Below are positions 31,182 through 40,091 of a DNA stretch of 64,000 nucleotides, piece by piece. The notes under the pieces are model-generated. The model saw nothing but the letters and a program-made list of their open reading frames with translations. It was not told where the DNA came from and ran no database searches. This DNA is from Algisphaera sp039180025. Its GTDB lineage: Bacteria; Planctomycetota; Phycisphaerae; Phycisphaerales; Phycisphaeraceae. The stretch is from contig JBCDDZ010000005.1 in the NCBI GenBank assembly GCA_039180025.1, forward strand, positions 1-64,000, read 5' to 3'. A program made the translations under genes and the position numbers. How positions within the stretch are numbered: position 1 is the first letter of the stretch; the number at the start of each line of letters is the position of its first letter.

Positions 31182-31663
31182 TGACGCTCCGAGACGTGGG
31201 CCGTTTGCCGAGCAAGTTCGACCCGCGGCTGCGTCGTCTCTGGGCCGTGCTGACCGAAGTGGTCCCGTGGGTGGGCGACCCGTCCAGCGCCGTCGTGCTC
31301 GAAGGCGGCCAGATCAGGCTCAACCTCGGGGTCGGCGAGCCGTTCGGTCAGAGCGACGCCGGTCTGACGCTGACCCTGGACGGGGACTCGCTAGAAGTTT
31401 CCGGGGGCGGGCTACGGATCAACAACAGTCACTTCGTTTTCAACGAGACCCCCACCGGAACCATCGACGGCGTCAACGACAGCTTCGGCCTCGCCCACCC
31501 ACCCGAGCCGGGCAGTCTCCGCGTGCTGCGGAACGGCTTAGAAGTGCGGAGCGGGTTGACGAACGACTACACCACGACGGGCACCGACCTGATCTTCAAC
31601 GCCGGGGCGATCCCGGTCACCGACGACACCCTGGTCGTTCACTACATCCAGGCCAACACCTAA
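31181..31663 (+). CDS. Tail-fibre-like protein 1 (module Y)
   Basis: 160 residues. An N-terminal basic part (MTLRDVGRLPSKFDPRLRRLWAVL) may attach to the tail; a Gly-rich beta region follows. The C-terminal 70 residues (FNETPTGTIDGVNDSFGLAHPPEPGSLRVLRNGLEV) form module Y, repeated in the next gene. Translationally coupled to the nozzle. Probably part of the receptor-binding apparatus. Confidence 0.55.
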   Translation: MTLRDVGRLPSKFDPRLRRLWAVLTEVVPWVGDPSSAVVLEGGQIRLNLGVGEPFGQSDAGLTLTLDGDSLEVSGGGLRINNSHFVFNETPTGTIDGVNDSFGLAHPPEPGSLRVLRNGLEVRSGLTNDYTTTGTDLIFNAGAIPVTDDTLVVHYIQANT

Positions 31664-31675
31664 CCGGGGAACCCG

Positions 31676-32161
31676 ATGGCACTCACCCAGATCACGACGC
31701 AACTCATCCGCAACCTCGCGGTGACCACCAGCAAGATCGCGGACGGTGCGGTCACGCTGGCCAAGCTCGGGGCGCTGACCACAAAAGGCGACGTGCTGTC
31801 GCACGACGGCACGGACCACCAGCGGCTCGGCGTCGGCACCGATGGCCAGGTGCTGACCGCGAACTCGGCCACGGCAACCGGCCTCGAATGGGCCGCGGCC
31901 CCCGGAAGTGGTGGTGTGGCGCTGGCGAATCTCGTCTACGGCGAGACGCCCAGCGGCTTGGTGAACGGGGTGAACGACACCTTCACGCTGGCCAACACCC
32001 CGGAAACGGGCACGGTGCGCATCTACCTGAACGGCGTGCGGATGAACGAAGACGTGGCTAATGACTACACCCTTTCCGGGGGCGGGGGGACGATCACGTT
32101 TGAATCCGGCCAAGTCCCGCAGACGGGTGACGTAATCCTCGTGGACTACATCAGTCAGTAA
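31676..32161 (+). CDS. Tail-fibre-like protein 2 (modules X and Y)
   Basis: 161 residues: N-terminal module X (LTTKGDVLSHDGTDHQRLGVGTDGQVL...GLEW), a short repeat widespread in phage tail fibres, then module Y (VYGETPSGLVNGVNDTFTLANTPETGTVRIYLNGVRM), paralogous to the end of the previous gene. Likely a beta-structured fibre subunit. Confidence 0.6.
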   Translation: MALTQITTQLIRNLAVTTSKIADGAVTLAKLGALTTKGDVLSHDGTDHQRLGVGTDGQVLTANSATATGLEWAAAPGSGGVALANLVYGETPSGLVNGVNDTFTLANTPETGTVRIYLNGVRMNEDVANDYTLSGGGGTITFESGQVPQTGDVILVDYISQ

Positions 32162-32163
32162 TC

Positions 32164-33024
32164 ATGGCCAACACCCAAATCAACGCGAATCAGTTCGGGA
32201 TCGTGACCACCAAAGGCGACATCGTTGCCCATGACGGTACGGACCCGGTACGTCTGACGGTCGGTACGAACGACCAAGTTCTCATCGCCGACTCGACACA
32301 GGCGAGCGGTTTGCGTTGGGCCGATGCCGCCGGTGGGTCCGGGGGAAAGTCGTACATCGTTGAATCACCTTTGTACCCGCCAGATTCGCCGGATACGGAT
32401 GACGACGAGTTTGACCAAGCGAACGGCACAGACCCCACCTTAAACGGCTGGTCGTGGGGCAACCAAGACGGTGTAACCGCGGAGGTCCGGGGAGGCCGTC
32501 TTCTTATGGACGCAACGAATTCAACCTCCCGAGAAATCCATGCGTTGGTTAAAGCTATTCCGTCTACCGGCGACTACAGCCTTTCTACCCGCCTCGGACA
32601 CAACGGAATCGCCAACTTCCACAACGCCGGGCTGATCTTCATTTGGGGTACGCTTGCTAGTCCGACGTGGCACGAGATTATTCGATACCTCAACGACGGC
32701 CGCATCTTCTGGTCATTTGGGTCGGGTTACACCAACGCAGGTAACCGCGGTTCTCGGTCATTCGGAGTACACCGTACGCCGTATCTGCGTGCCGAGTTTG
32801 CCGCTACCGGGTCGCTGACGAGGATGGTTTGGGCAACCTCTCCCAATGTTGACGGAGAGTGGCGAGAGCTTCGTACGCCTCTCGACGCTCAATCCGGCGT
32901 GCGTCCTGACTATGCAGGGCTTTTCATCAACGACGAGTCCTCTGCTACTAATCTTCATCGAGCACACTTCGACTTCGCTCGTGTGAACTGGACGCCCGAC
33001 TTTGATCCTGCCACCGACAACTAA
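32164..33024 (+). CDS. Tail-fibre-like protein 3 (module X plus lectin-like domain)
   Basis: 286 residues. It starts with module X (VTTKGDIVAHDGTDPVRLTVGTNDQVL...GLRW), then has a Ser/Gly linker and a 200-residue DUF1349/concanavalin-like domain (DPTLNGWSWGNQDGVTAEVRGGRLLMDA, TGDYSLSTRLGH, NAGLIFIWG, DYAGLFINDESS), a fold often used for sugar binding. It shows lower GC than the flanking genes, suggesting recent exchange. Candidate receptor-binding protein. Confidence 0.6.
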   Translation: MANTQINANQFGIVTTKGDIVAHDGTDPVRLTVGTNDQVLIADSTQASGLRWADAAGGSGGKSYIVESPLYPPDSPDTDDDEFDQANGTDPTLNGWSWGNQDGVTAEVRGGRLLMDATNSTSREIHALVKAIPSTGDYSLSTRLGHNGIANFHNAGLIFIWGTLASPTWHEIIRYLNDGRIFWSFGSGYTNAGNRGSRSFGVHRTPYLRAEFAATGSLTRMVWATSPNVDGEWRELRTPLDAQSGVRPDYAGLFINDESSATNLHRAHFDFARVNWTPDFDPATDN

Positions 33025-33035
33025 AAGGAAACGCT

Positions 33036-33644
33036 ATGCCCTTTATCCGAGCTTCCGGCAGTGGATCGAATAGAACGGTCACCCGATCCCGCAGTGCGTT
33101 TACCAGTCCGCGGTCTTCCCGCGTGGTGAGTTCCCGATCGCGTAGCACGGGAACTAGCTCGCGTGCATTGGCCGATCTGACGAAGCAACTCGAAGCCCAG
33201 CGAGCCGCACAGAACGCGGAGGCCGACGCCAGGTTCAACCGGATCAACCAGATTGCCTCCGATACGGTCGGCTCAGCCAACACACTCTTCCAGCGAGCCC
33301 AGCAGCAAGCCGCTGGAATCGGGCAGACCTCGGCCCAGGACATCGAAGCGGCCCGGCAACGGCAGATCGCCAGCGCGGGGCAAGGTCTTATCAGTGCGGG
33401 TCTGGGCAACACGACGATCGGGGCGTCGGTGAACCGCGGGATCAACGCCGACGCCCAGCGGAACCAGATCGCCAACAACGAGTCGGTGGCCGGTCTCCAG
33501 GCGGGGCTGCTGACGCAACAAGCGCAGGCTCAGCCGGGGCTGGGCGGTTTGCAGATCGACTCGCTGCTGAGCCGCCAAACCACGGACCCGAACCAGGGGC
33601 TGTTCCAGCAGCTGCTGGCCCAACTCGCCTCCCGCGGAGTCTAA
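33036..33644 (+). CDS. Internal virion protein, small
   Basis: 202 residues. A Ser/Arg-rich disordered N-terminus (to about 45) is followed by a long alanine/glutamine-rich helix (LADLTKQLEAQRAAQNAEADARFNRINQIASD...AQQQAAGIGQTSAQDIEAARQRQIASAGQGLISAGLGN). Composition and position as first of three consecutive proteins before the giant one match the small ejection protein (T7 gp14-like role) that helps form the DNA-translocation channel. Inferred from layout, not from sequence identity. Confidence 0.55.
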   Translation: MPFIRASGSGSNRTVTRSRSAFTSPRSSRVVSSRSRSTGTSSRALADLTKQLEAQRAAQNAEADARFNRINQIASDTVGSANTLFQRAQQQAAGIGQTSAQDIEAARQRQIASAGQGLISAGLGNTTIGASVNRGINADAQRNQIANNESVAGLQAGLLTQQAQAQPGLGGLQIDSLLSRQTTDPNQGLFQQLLAQLASRGV

Positions 33645-33647
33645 ACG

Positions 33648-34730
33648 ATGCCCGCACCCCGTCCCATCGAGTTCCAATCCGGCAGCCTCACGGGCCTCGC
33701 GTCGCTGGCTTCGGCGCTCGGGGCGGCTCAGACCGATCGGCTTACCCGAGACCGGTTGCTACAGCAGCAGGCGCTCAACGACCAACGCGCGGCCGAGCAG
33801 TTCGCGCTTTCGACCCAGACCTTTGCTGATCCGCAATCAACTCGGTTCGGCCGGTTGCAGCGTGCGGGCGAGGCGCTGGTCGATCGTGCCCGCACCCCCA
33901 CGGGGAGGCGCGATGTACGCGGCCCCTTCGGGTCTTCGCTCGAAGTCGGCCCCGGTGCCACCGGTCAGACCCCGGCGGAGTTCTTCCAATCCGGGCCGTC
34001 CGTTGCATCAGAAGGCAGCGGCGGCATTCGCACTGACGACGGGCGCGAGGTGGTCTTCGATCCCGGAAGCGGCGACTTCTTCGTGCAGGAGAACGCGGGC
34101 AGCATCATCCAGCCCGATGGCTCGGCCGATCTCAACGCCCTGGCGGGCCGCGAATTGATCGACCCGGTGACCGGCCAACTCGACCTGTCCGCCTTCCAGC
34201 CCCCCGGAAGTATCGAGCAGGTTCCTCCGCGCGGAGTGTTCGCCGAACCGATCGAGTCTCCCGACGCCGTGGCCATCGAGTCGCTGGTGCAGGTCCTGCC
34301 GCCGGGTGCGGAGGGGTTCGGTAACACGCTCCGCACCCTGCCCCTCGAAGAAGCCGCCGAACTCACCCAACGCATACGCGAGAAGCACGCGATCAACCAA
34401 CGAGCCTCGGCCCGGTTGCAGGACAGCGAGCGACGTGAACGTCTGCGGGAGTTGCGACGCCGACGCGAAAAGCTCGAAGAACGTCTCGACGAGTTGTCGA
34501 ATCCCTTCGGCGGCAACGCCGCGGCCCTTCCGGGGGCACTTCCGGGGGTTGAAGCGGAGTTGGCGGAAATCAACGCCGAGATCAGTGGCACCCGCAGCCC
34601 GGACCTGACTGATCCGGCGTTACGCGAGCCAACTGACAGTGATATCGACGACGCCTTGCAAGCCCTTGGGCCGCAGGCGACGCCGGAGCAGGTCGAGCAG
34701 TATCTCGTTTCTCGTGGTTTCCAACTGTAA
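33648..34730 (+). CDS. Internal virion protein, medium
   Basis: 360 residues, a likely ejection-type protein: Ala/Gln-rich N-terminal helices (SLASALGAAQTDRLTRDRLLQQQALNDQRAAEQF), a Pro/Gly-rich middle, then a coiled coil (ERRERLRELRRRREKLEERLDELSN at about 255-280) and a C-terminus PQATPEQVEQYLVSRGFQL. Two CTTCCGGGGGC repeats (34,528-34,547) encode LPGALPGVEAE. No lysozyme or transglycosylase motif is visible. Confidence 0.5.
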   Translation: MPAPRPIEFQSGSLTGLASLASALGAAQTDRLTRDRLLQQQALNDQRAAEQFALSTQTFADPQSTRFGRLQRAGEALVDRARTPTGRRDVRGPFGSSLEVGPGATGQTPAEFFQSGPSVASEGSGGIRTDDGREVVFDPGSGDFFVQENAGSIIQPDGSADLNALAGRELIDPVTGQLDLSAFQPPGSIEQVPPRGVFAEPIESPDAVAIESLVQVLPPGAEGFGNTLRTLPLEEAAELTQRIREKHAINQRASARLQDSERRERLRELRRRREKLEERLDELSNPFGGNAAALPGALPGVEAELAEINAEISGTRSPDLTDPALREPTDSDIDDALQALGPQATPEQVEQYLVSRGFQL

Positions 34731-34736
34731 ACCCTG

Positions 34737-37700
34737 ATGGCAAGCTCACTTCAAGAACGAATCGAAGCCCGTCGTGCCGAGGCCCTTGGCCCGCGGCCCG
34801 TAGTCGATCGCACGGACACACGGTCCCGCATCCGCGAGCGGGTCCGCAGCCGCATCGGGGAACGAACCGCCGAGTTCAAGACGCGACAACTCATCGATTC
34901 GGGAGCAATCCAGACCGAAGAAGGCTTTGGTGAAGCGGTTCGCTCGCAGCTAGAAGCTCGCCGAGCCCGTCTCGGCCGAAAGCTGTCGCCGCAGGAAATG
35001 CAGGCGACACTTCACGCCGTGCAACAGCTTGCGGGCCGCGAAGTGACCGGCACGTTTGGCTTCGACGAACAAGGGCGTGCGGTGGCGGGGAACCCATTCG
35101 TCGAGGCCGTTAACGCCCAGAACCAAGCCAATCCGTTCCGGGACTTCTCGCAGGGTGCCCTTCGGAATTTGAACCGGGTCGGGTCCGATCTCGTCGGCAT
35201 CGTGAACCCCGAGTACGCCCAGGAACTGGAAGCGAACGCGGCGGCGATGTTCGGCACCGAAGGCGGGGTCGCCGGGGGTGCGGGCGAGATCGGCGGCGAA
35301 GTTTTGAAACTGTTTGCGCTGGGCGGGGCAGGCAAGCTCGCCGGGCTCGGCCGGGCCGGACAGGTCGGCTTGTTCGGTGGCGCGTTCGGTGCCCAAGGCT
35401 TCGGCGGGTCGCGGGTCGAGTCGGCCGACGCTCGGGATCGTGGCTTGGAAGTTTCGGTGGCCGATGAATTCCTCGCGGCCGGGCTGACCGGCACCGCGGA
35501 AGGTGCGTCGGGCGCGTTGACCGCGTTCCTCGGCGGGCTAGGCGGCCAAGCCCTCAAGCGTCTTGCCCCGCAGCTGGTGGTTGCGTTCCGCTCCGGCGGC
35601 CAGCAAGGCGTCGCCCAGGTCATCCGAACGCTGGGCTTGCCCGTGGCCGCTTCCGGGGGCGAGGCCGCAGAGGAAGCGGTGACGCAACTCGTGACCAACG
35701 CGATCAGCCAAACCTTCATCGACCCCGACAAGGACTTGACCGAGGGTCTGGCCCAGTCGGCCGCTCAAGGGGCGATCGTGTCGCCCATCGCCCAGGTTCT
35801 GCTCGGCGGTCTGGTCGAAGTCGGTCGTCAGCGGACCCGCGGCACCGACGTGCAAGACACGAGCAAGGTGGACCCCACGGCCGCCGACCCATCCGCTGCG
35901 GTTCGATCCGAGCCGCCCCCGGAAACTCAGCGACCCGAGGTTACCGATGGCTCGTCCGCGGCACCCCAAACCGAATCGCAACCCGACGCCGATCCGCAAG
36001 CGGGTAATCTGACTCGTCAGCTTCGGGAAGTCGTCCGCGAGGTCGAGGCCGAAGCCGACCGCCCGCAGCGCGAAAACCACGCCCGGCAGCTACAATACGT
36101 TCGACGCGAAGTCGAGGATCGTGCCCGTTCGCAAGCGTTCGGCCGCCAGGTCCAGGAACTCGTTGAGGAATCCCGTATCCGCCTCGACGCCGAGGAATCC
36201 AGCCAAGGCCGGATCGACGAGATCGCGGGCGAGTTGACTGCCTTGAGGGCGCAGCGGAAGAACGATGAGACTTTGACACCCGGACGCAAAGGGGCGATCA
36301 GCCGCCGGATTCGCTCCCTGGAAAACGAGCGTGCCCGCCTCCGTCGCCAGCAACGTACCCAACGCACGGCCCCGGCCCCCGCCCCCGCCCCCGGAAGCCG
36401 CCGCCCGCGACCGGACGATACCGCCGAAGTGTTGGAACTGCGGGGCCAACTCGACGAAGCTCAACGCCAAGCCAACACGGACGCCCGCACCGGGGCACCG
36501 AACTTCCGCCGCCTCCGCAACGAATCGGAGCGGGCGTTCGAGCGGGCCGACCGCGACCACAAACCGGTCGCCGTCCTCAAGATGGACTTGTCGAACTTCA
36601 AGGCGCTCAACGACACGAAGGGCGAGGCCGAGGGCGACCGGGCGTTGAAAGTCGTGCTGGACACCCTGGCGGCCAACACCCGGCGGGGAACGGGGCGCGG
36701 CCAGGATGTCGCGGTCGCGGCCCGGATCGGCGGCGACGAGAACGGCGTGCTGATCGAGGGGGCGAACCCCGAGCAGGCCGCGGCGGCCGCCCGCCGCCTC
36801 GAAGCCGCCGTCAACCGAGCGTTGGCCGACGCCGGACTCGGCCGGGTCGAGACATCGTCCGGGGGCGGGGGACGCACCGTCGAGGCGAGCTTCGGGGTGG
36901 CGGTACGCGAGCCCGGCAGCGGTGAGAGTTTTGCCGACGTGTTGCAACGTGCCGACAGCCAGCAGAAAGCGGTGGCGACCCAGCGCAAGCAGGAACGCGC
37001 CGCCCGAGGCGAGGCCACGGCCCGCTTCGACAAAGCCGATGAGGCCGCCGCCTTCGTCTCGCCGACCACCAGCCGGAACCCCGACCGCCGCAACCAGCCG
37101 CCGACCCCACGCGAGCAGAACCTCGTCCGCGAAACCAAACGGGTCATGGCCGATCCGGGTCGCCGCGATGGTTTCGGCGCGTCGTTTGCTCAAGCCATCC
37201 TGGGCGTCGGCACCAGGTCGCGGGTCTCGGCCGCGTCGATCCTCGGCGGTTCGCTGATCGACGTGTCGGCCCCGTTGCAAAAATTCGGCCGGGGCCGACA
37301 GTGGGTCGAGATTCTGGACCACGCCGAGCAGGCACGGGCCGATCTGGCGGGACCGCTACGTTTGCGTCTCGACAACGTGATCCGTAACGCCCCGCTGGAC
37401 GCTCGACGCTGGCTGCATGAGGTGCGGCCGGACGGGTTCACCAACGCTCAGGCCGCGGTCGAAGCCCACCTGTTCACCGACAACCCATTAGCCAAAGCCC
37501 CCGAGGGTACGGCCGAGATCGTTTCCGTTCTGCGGGAAATTCAGGACGTAACCGGAGACGCCGCGGAAGCGGCCCACGTCAAGCTCCGCAACGCGGGCCG
37601 AGGCCGGGGCGCGAAAGCCGACGGCCAAGGTGCATTCAAGAAGGCCAAAGACGGCCGCTACTTCCGCCAATACACCCCGGAAGGAAGGCAGATGTTGGAG

Positions 37701-39761
37701 TTCCGTAGCGGCCCCGAATGGGACGCGCTGGTTGACTGGCTCCAAGCCCACCCCGAGTTGAACCCGGACCTCGATGTGTCTTCCGAAGCCGCTATTCGCC
37801 GACACCTCGAACGCGATGAACTCACCCGTCCCGGACGCCCCGGAAGTTCGGGCAAGGTCCGCCGGGACCGGGCCTTGACCCAGCGCAGGGCCTTCCGGGG
37901 GTTGCCCGCCTATCTCTCGGTCAACGGCAAGCGGGTCGCCCTCATCGAGACCAACGTGCCGAACCTCTACGAGCGGGCCATCGAGTCGCAGACGCGGGAG
38001 ATCAGCCTGTACCGGGCGATGACTGATTTTGTGGACACGCACCGCCCGTTCCGCATCCCGACGGAGAAGGACGGGGACGGGGCGGTGAACGTAGATATCG
38101 ATTCGCTGACCGATCGGCTGCGTAAGTACGTGGCCGAGGGTGCCGGGCAGGACGGACGCCGCCCCGACGAGGCCGCCAAAGCCTTCGACGAGACGCTGGA
38201 CGCCTTCACTAATAACTTCGGCACCGACCTGACCGGAGAGGTGTTCTTCAACGACCCGACCGGCATCGGCAGCCGGGTCGGTAGCGCCGTGTTCCGCAAC
38301 CTGCGGGCCTCGATGCTGTCGCTTTCGGGATTGTACGACGTGGCCCAGCCGTTGACCGCCGCGGATGTCACCGGGATCGGCAACGTCGCCAAGGCGTACC
38401 AGCAGGTCGTCCGGGACTTCGCCAACGGCCGCGGTCTCTTGGCCGAGTACCGCGCCCTCGACGCAGTGCCCCAGACCTTGATCTGGCTCAGCGGTGAACG
38501 GGGAAGTCTCGTCGAGGAATCCGCCAAGTTCTTCGAGCGGACGCTGCCCAACGCCCTCATCGCGCCCAGCGGAAAGGCCGAGGTGATGTCGCAAACGGTT
38601 ACCGCCCACGCCTTCCGCCTTTATGCGGACAGGATCAACCCCGGCAAGTTGCCCGCCGCACATCGGAAGATGTTGCAGGGCGAGCTTCGGTTGACCGAGG
38701 GCGAGATCGCCACGATCGAAGCCGAGGGCGTCACCGATGCGATCCGCAACAAGATCATCCGAAACGGGGTGAAGCGGACCAACTTCCTCGCCGAAGACTC
38801 GCACCGCCGAGGCAGGGTGCAGAACATGCCGGTATTCCGCTTCTTCGTCCCGTTCCAGTCGGTGGCGGCGGGCCGCCTGCGGGCGTTCAACCGTTCGTGG
38901 GGACGGGTGCAGGAACTCACGCCGCGGGCCATTCAGGGCGACCGCGAAGCCCTGAAAGAGTTGGTGCCGATCGTCAGTAGCTTCCTCATGCTGATGGGTG
39001 TGGCGTTCGGCCAAGGGGCGTTTCAGAAATACTTGCGACGCGCCGTCACCGGCCAGCCGTTGGTCCGGCCGGACGATCCCGACTTCCTGTCCTCCGAGTG
39101 GCTTACCTCGACCGCACAGGACGCCGCCCTGTTCGGCCTGTGGGGCCACGTCTTCAACTCGTTCGACTACGCGCAGGGCCGCCCCGAGAAGCTACTGGCC
39201 AACGCCATGCCGCAGTTGTCCGTGCTGACCGAAACCCTGACCGCTCTCGCGGGCTGGGGCAAGTACAAGCACACCCCGATCGGGGAGCGGCTGGTGGGCA
39301 CCGCCGAGGGCGTGAACCCCGTGGTGCGGGGCCTTCACCGCTGGATCGACTCGATCGCCTACCCCGAACGCAAGAACTTCAACCGGGCACGCTCGCTGGT
39401 CCGGGCGTGGGAAAAAGACAACGACATCGAGCGGCCCCGAGCCTTCGCCGAGTCCACCCCTTCGTCAGCATTACGACGCGACATCTTCGAGTTGATCCGC
39501 GACGACGCCGACCCCGAGGCCATCCAAGACGCGATCGACGCCTACTTCACATTCGAGGCCGAGCAGGGCACGGACCGGGACAAGGCGTACCGCTCGCTAA
39601 GGGCGTCGCTCACAAACATGAACAACCGGCCGGTCAACCTCAACAACGAGCAGACCGCACAGTTCCTTTCCAGGCTGTCCGATGAAGACCGCCGCTTCGT
39701 GGTCGAAACCCAACAACGCTACCACCGCACCGTCAATCAGTGGGTGCCTTCACGGAGATAA
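34737..39761 (+). CDS. Giant internal virion (ejection) protein with GGDEF domain
   Basis: 1674 residues. The N-terminus is basic and helical; residues about 165-340 are Gly/Ala-rich hydrophobic (GGAGEIGGEVLKLFALGGAGKLAGL; LTAFLGGLGGQALKRL), fitting a membrane-channel segment. After a coiled coil (440-560) comes a GGDEF domain (about 575-730): DARTGAPNFRRL, MDLSNFKALND (Asp617 metal, Asn of ND guanine contact), GEAEGDRALK, RIGGDEN (665-669, Glu668 kept, final Phe replaced) and EASFGVAVREPG...LQRADSQQ. The C-terminal 900 residues resemble large phage ejection proteins (NMPVFRFFVPFQSVAAGRLRAFNR; helical hydrophobic VPIVSSFLMLMGVAFG). It would be ejected into the host with the DNA. Confidence 0.8.
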   Translation: MASSLQERIEARRAEALGPRPVVDRTDTRSRIRERVRSRIGERTAEFKTRQLIDSGAIQTEEGFGEAVRSQLEARRARLGRKLSPQEMQATLHAVQQLAGREVTGTFGFDEQGRAVAGNPFVEAVNAQNQANPFRDFSQGALRNLNRVGSDLVGIVNPEYAQELEANAAAMFGTEGGVAGGAGEIGGEVLKLFALGGAGKLAGLGRAGQVGLFGGAFGAQGFGGSRVESADARDRGLEVSVADEFLAAGLTGTAEGASGALTAFLGGLGGQALKRLAPQLVVAFRSGGQQGVAQVIRTLGLPVAASGGEAAEEAVTQLVTNAISQTFIDPDKDLTEGLAQSAAQGAIVSPIAQVLLGGLVEVGRQRTRGTDVQDTSKVDPTAADPSAAVRSEPPPETQRPEVTDGSSAAPQTESQPDADPQAGNLTRQLREVVREVEAEADRPQRENHARQLQYVRREVEDRARSQAFGRQVQELVEESRIRLDAEESSQGRIDEIAGELTALRAQRKNDETLTPGRKGAISRRIRSLENERARLRRQQRTQRTAPAPAPAPGSRRPRPDDTAEVLELRGQLDEAQRQANTDARTGAPNFRRLRNESERAFERADRDHKPVAVLKMDLSNFKALNDTKGEAEGDRALKVVLDTLAANTRRGTGRGQDVAVAARIGGDENGVLIEGANPEQAAAAARRLEAAVNRALADAGLGRVETSSGGGGRTVEASFGVAVREPGSGESFADVLQRADSQQKAVATQRKQERAARGEATARFDKADEAAAFVSPTTSRNPDRRNQPPTPREQNLVRETKRVMADPGRRDGFGASFAQAILGVGTRSRVSAASILGGSLIDVSAPLQKFGRGRQWVEILDHAEQARADLAGPLRLRLDNVIRNAPLDARRWLHEVRPDGFTNAQAAVEAHLFTDNPLAKAPEGTAEIVSVLREIQDVTGDAAEAAHVKLRNAGRGRGAKADGQGAFKKAKDGRYFRQYTPEGRQMLEFRSGPEWDALVDWLQAHPELNPDLDVSSEAAIRRHLERDELTRPGRPGSSGKVRRDRALTQRRAFRGLPAYLSVNGKRVALIETNVPNLYERAIESQTREISLYRAMTDFVDTHRPFRIPTEKDGDGAVNVDIDSLTDRLRKYVAEGAGQDGRRPDEAAKAFDETLDAFTNNFGTDLTGEVFFNDPTGIGSRVGSAVFRNLRASMLSLSGLYDVAQPLTAADVTGIGNVAKAYQQVVRDFANGRGLLAEYRALDAVPQTLIWLSGERGSLVEESAKFFERTLPNALIAPSGKAEVMSQTVTAHAFRLYADRINPGKLPAAHRKMLQGELRLTEGEIATIEAEGVTDAIRNKIIRNGVKRTNFLAEDSHRRGRVQNMPVFRFFVPFQSVAAGRLRAFNRSWGRVQELTPRAIQGDREALKELVPIVSSFLMLMGVAFGQGAFQKYLRRAVTGQPLVRPDDPDFLSSEWLTSTAQDAALFGLWGHVFNSFDYAQGRPEKLLANAMPQLSVLTETLTALAGWGKYKHTPIGERLVGTAEGVNPVVRGLHRWIDSIAYPERKNFNRARSLVRAWEKDNDIERPRAFAESTPSSALRRDIFELIRDDADPEAIQDAIDAYFTFEAEQGTDRDKAYRSLRASLTNMNNRPVNLNNEQTAQFLSRLSDEDRRFVVETQQRYHRTVNQWVPSRR

Positions 39762-39765
39762 CCAT

Positions 39766-40023
39766 ATGGATGAACAACGAGTAAGACAGATCGCCCGAGA
39801 CGAAGTCAAAGACGAAGTAACGAGCTTCTTCAACCACTACATGCTGAACATCTTCCCGAAGCAAGTGGACCGCATCTTCGAGTCCCACAACAAGGACGAG
39901 ACCGCCCACGGCGGACTGCTGCGTCGGTTCGACCGTACCCGCTGGGCGTTGGTCGGGCTCGCAGTAGGATTGAGCTTCGCGGGGGGAGCCGGGTTGACGA
40001 AGCTGCTGACGGTGCTGGTATAG
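39766..40023 (+). CDS. Small membrane protein (holin candidate)
   Basis: 85 residues from the ATG at 39,766, which follows the ejection-protein stop after CGGAGATAACC. A charged helical N-terminus (MDEQRVRQIARDEVKDEVTSFFNHYML) leads to one C-terminal membrane span (WALVGLAVGLSFAGGAGLTKLLTVLV). Last gene of the late operon, where lysis genes often lie; no endolysin is adjacent. It could be a holin or a virion membrane component. Confidence 0.5.
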   Translation: MDEQRVRQIARDEVKDEVTSFFNHYMLNIFPKQVDRIFESHNKDETAHGGLLRRFDRTRWALVGLAVGLSFAGGAGLTKLLTVLV

Positions 40024-40091
40024 AAAAACACGAGCGGCCCGAGATGGGCACGCCCGTGCTTCCGGGGCGATTCACTTGAATCTAGGCCAAA

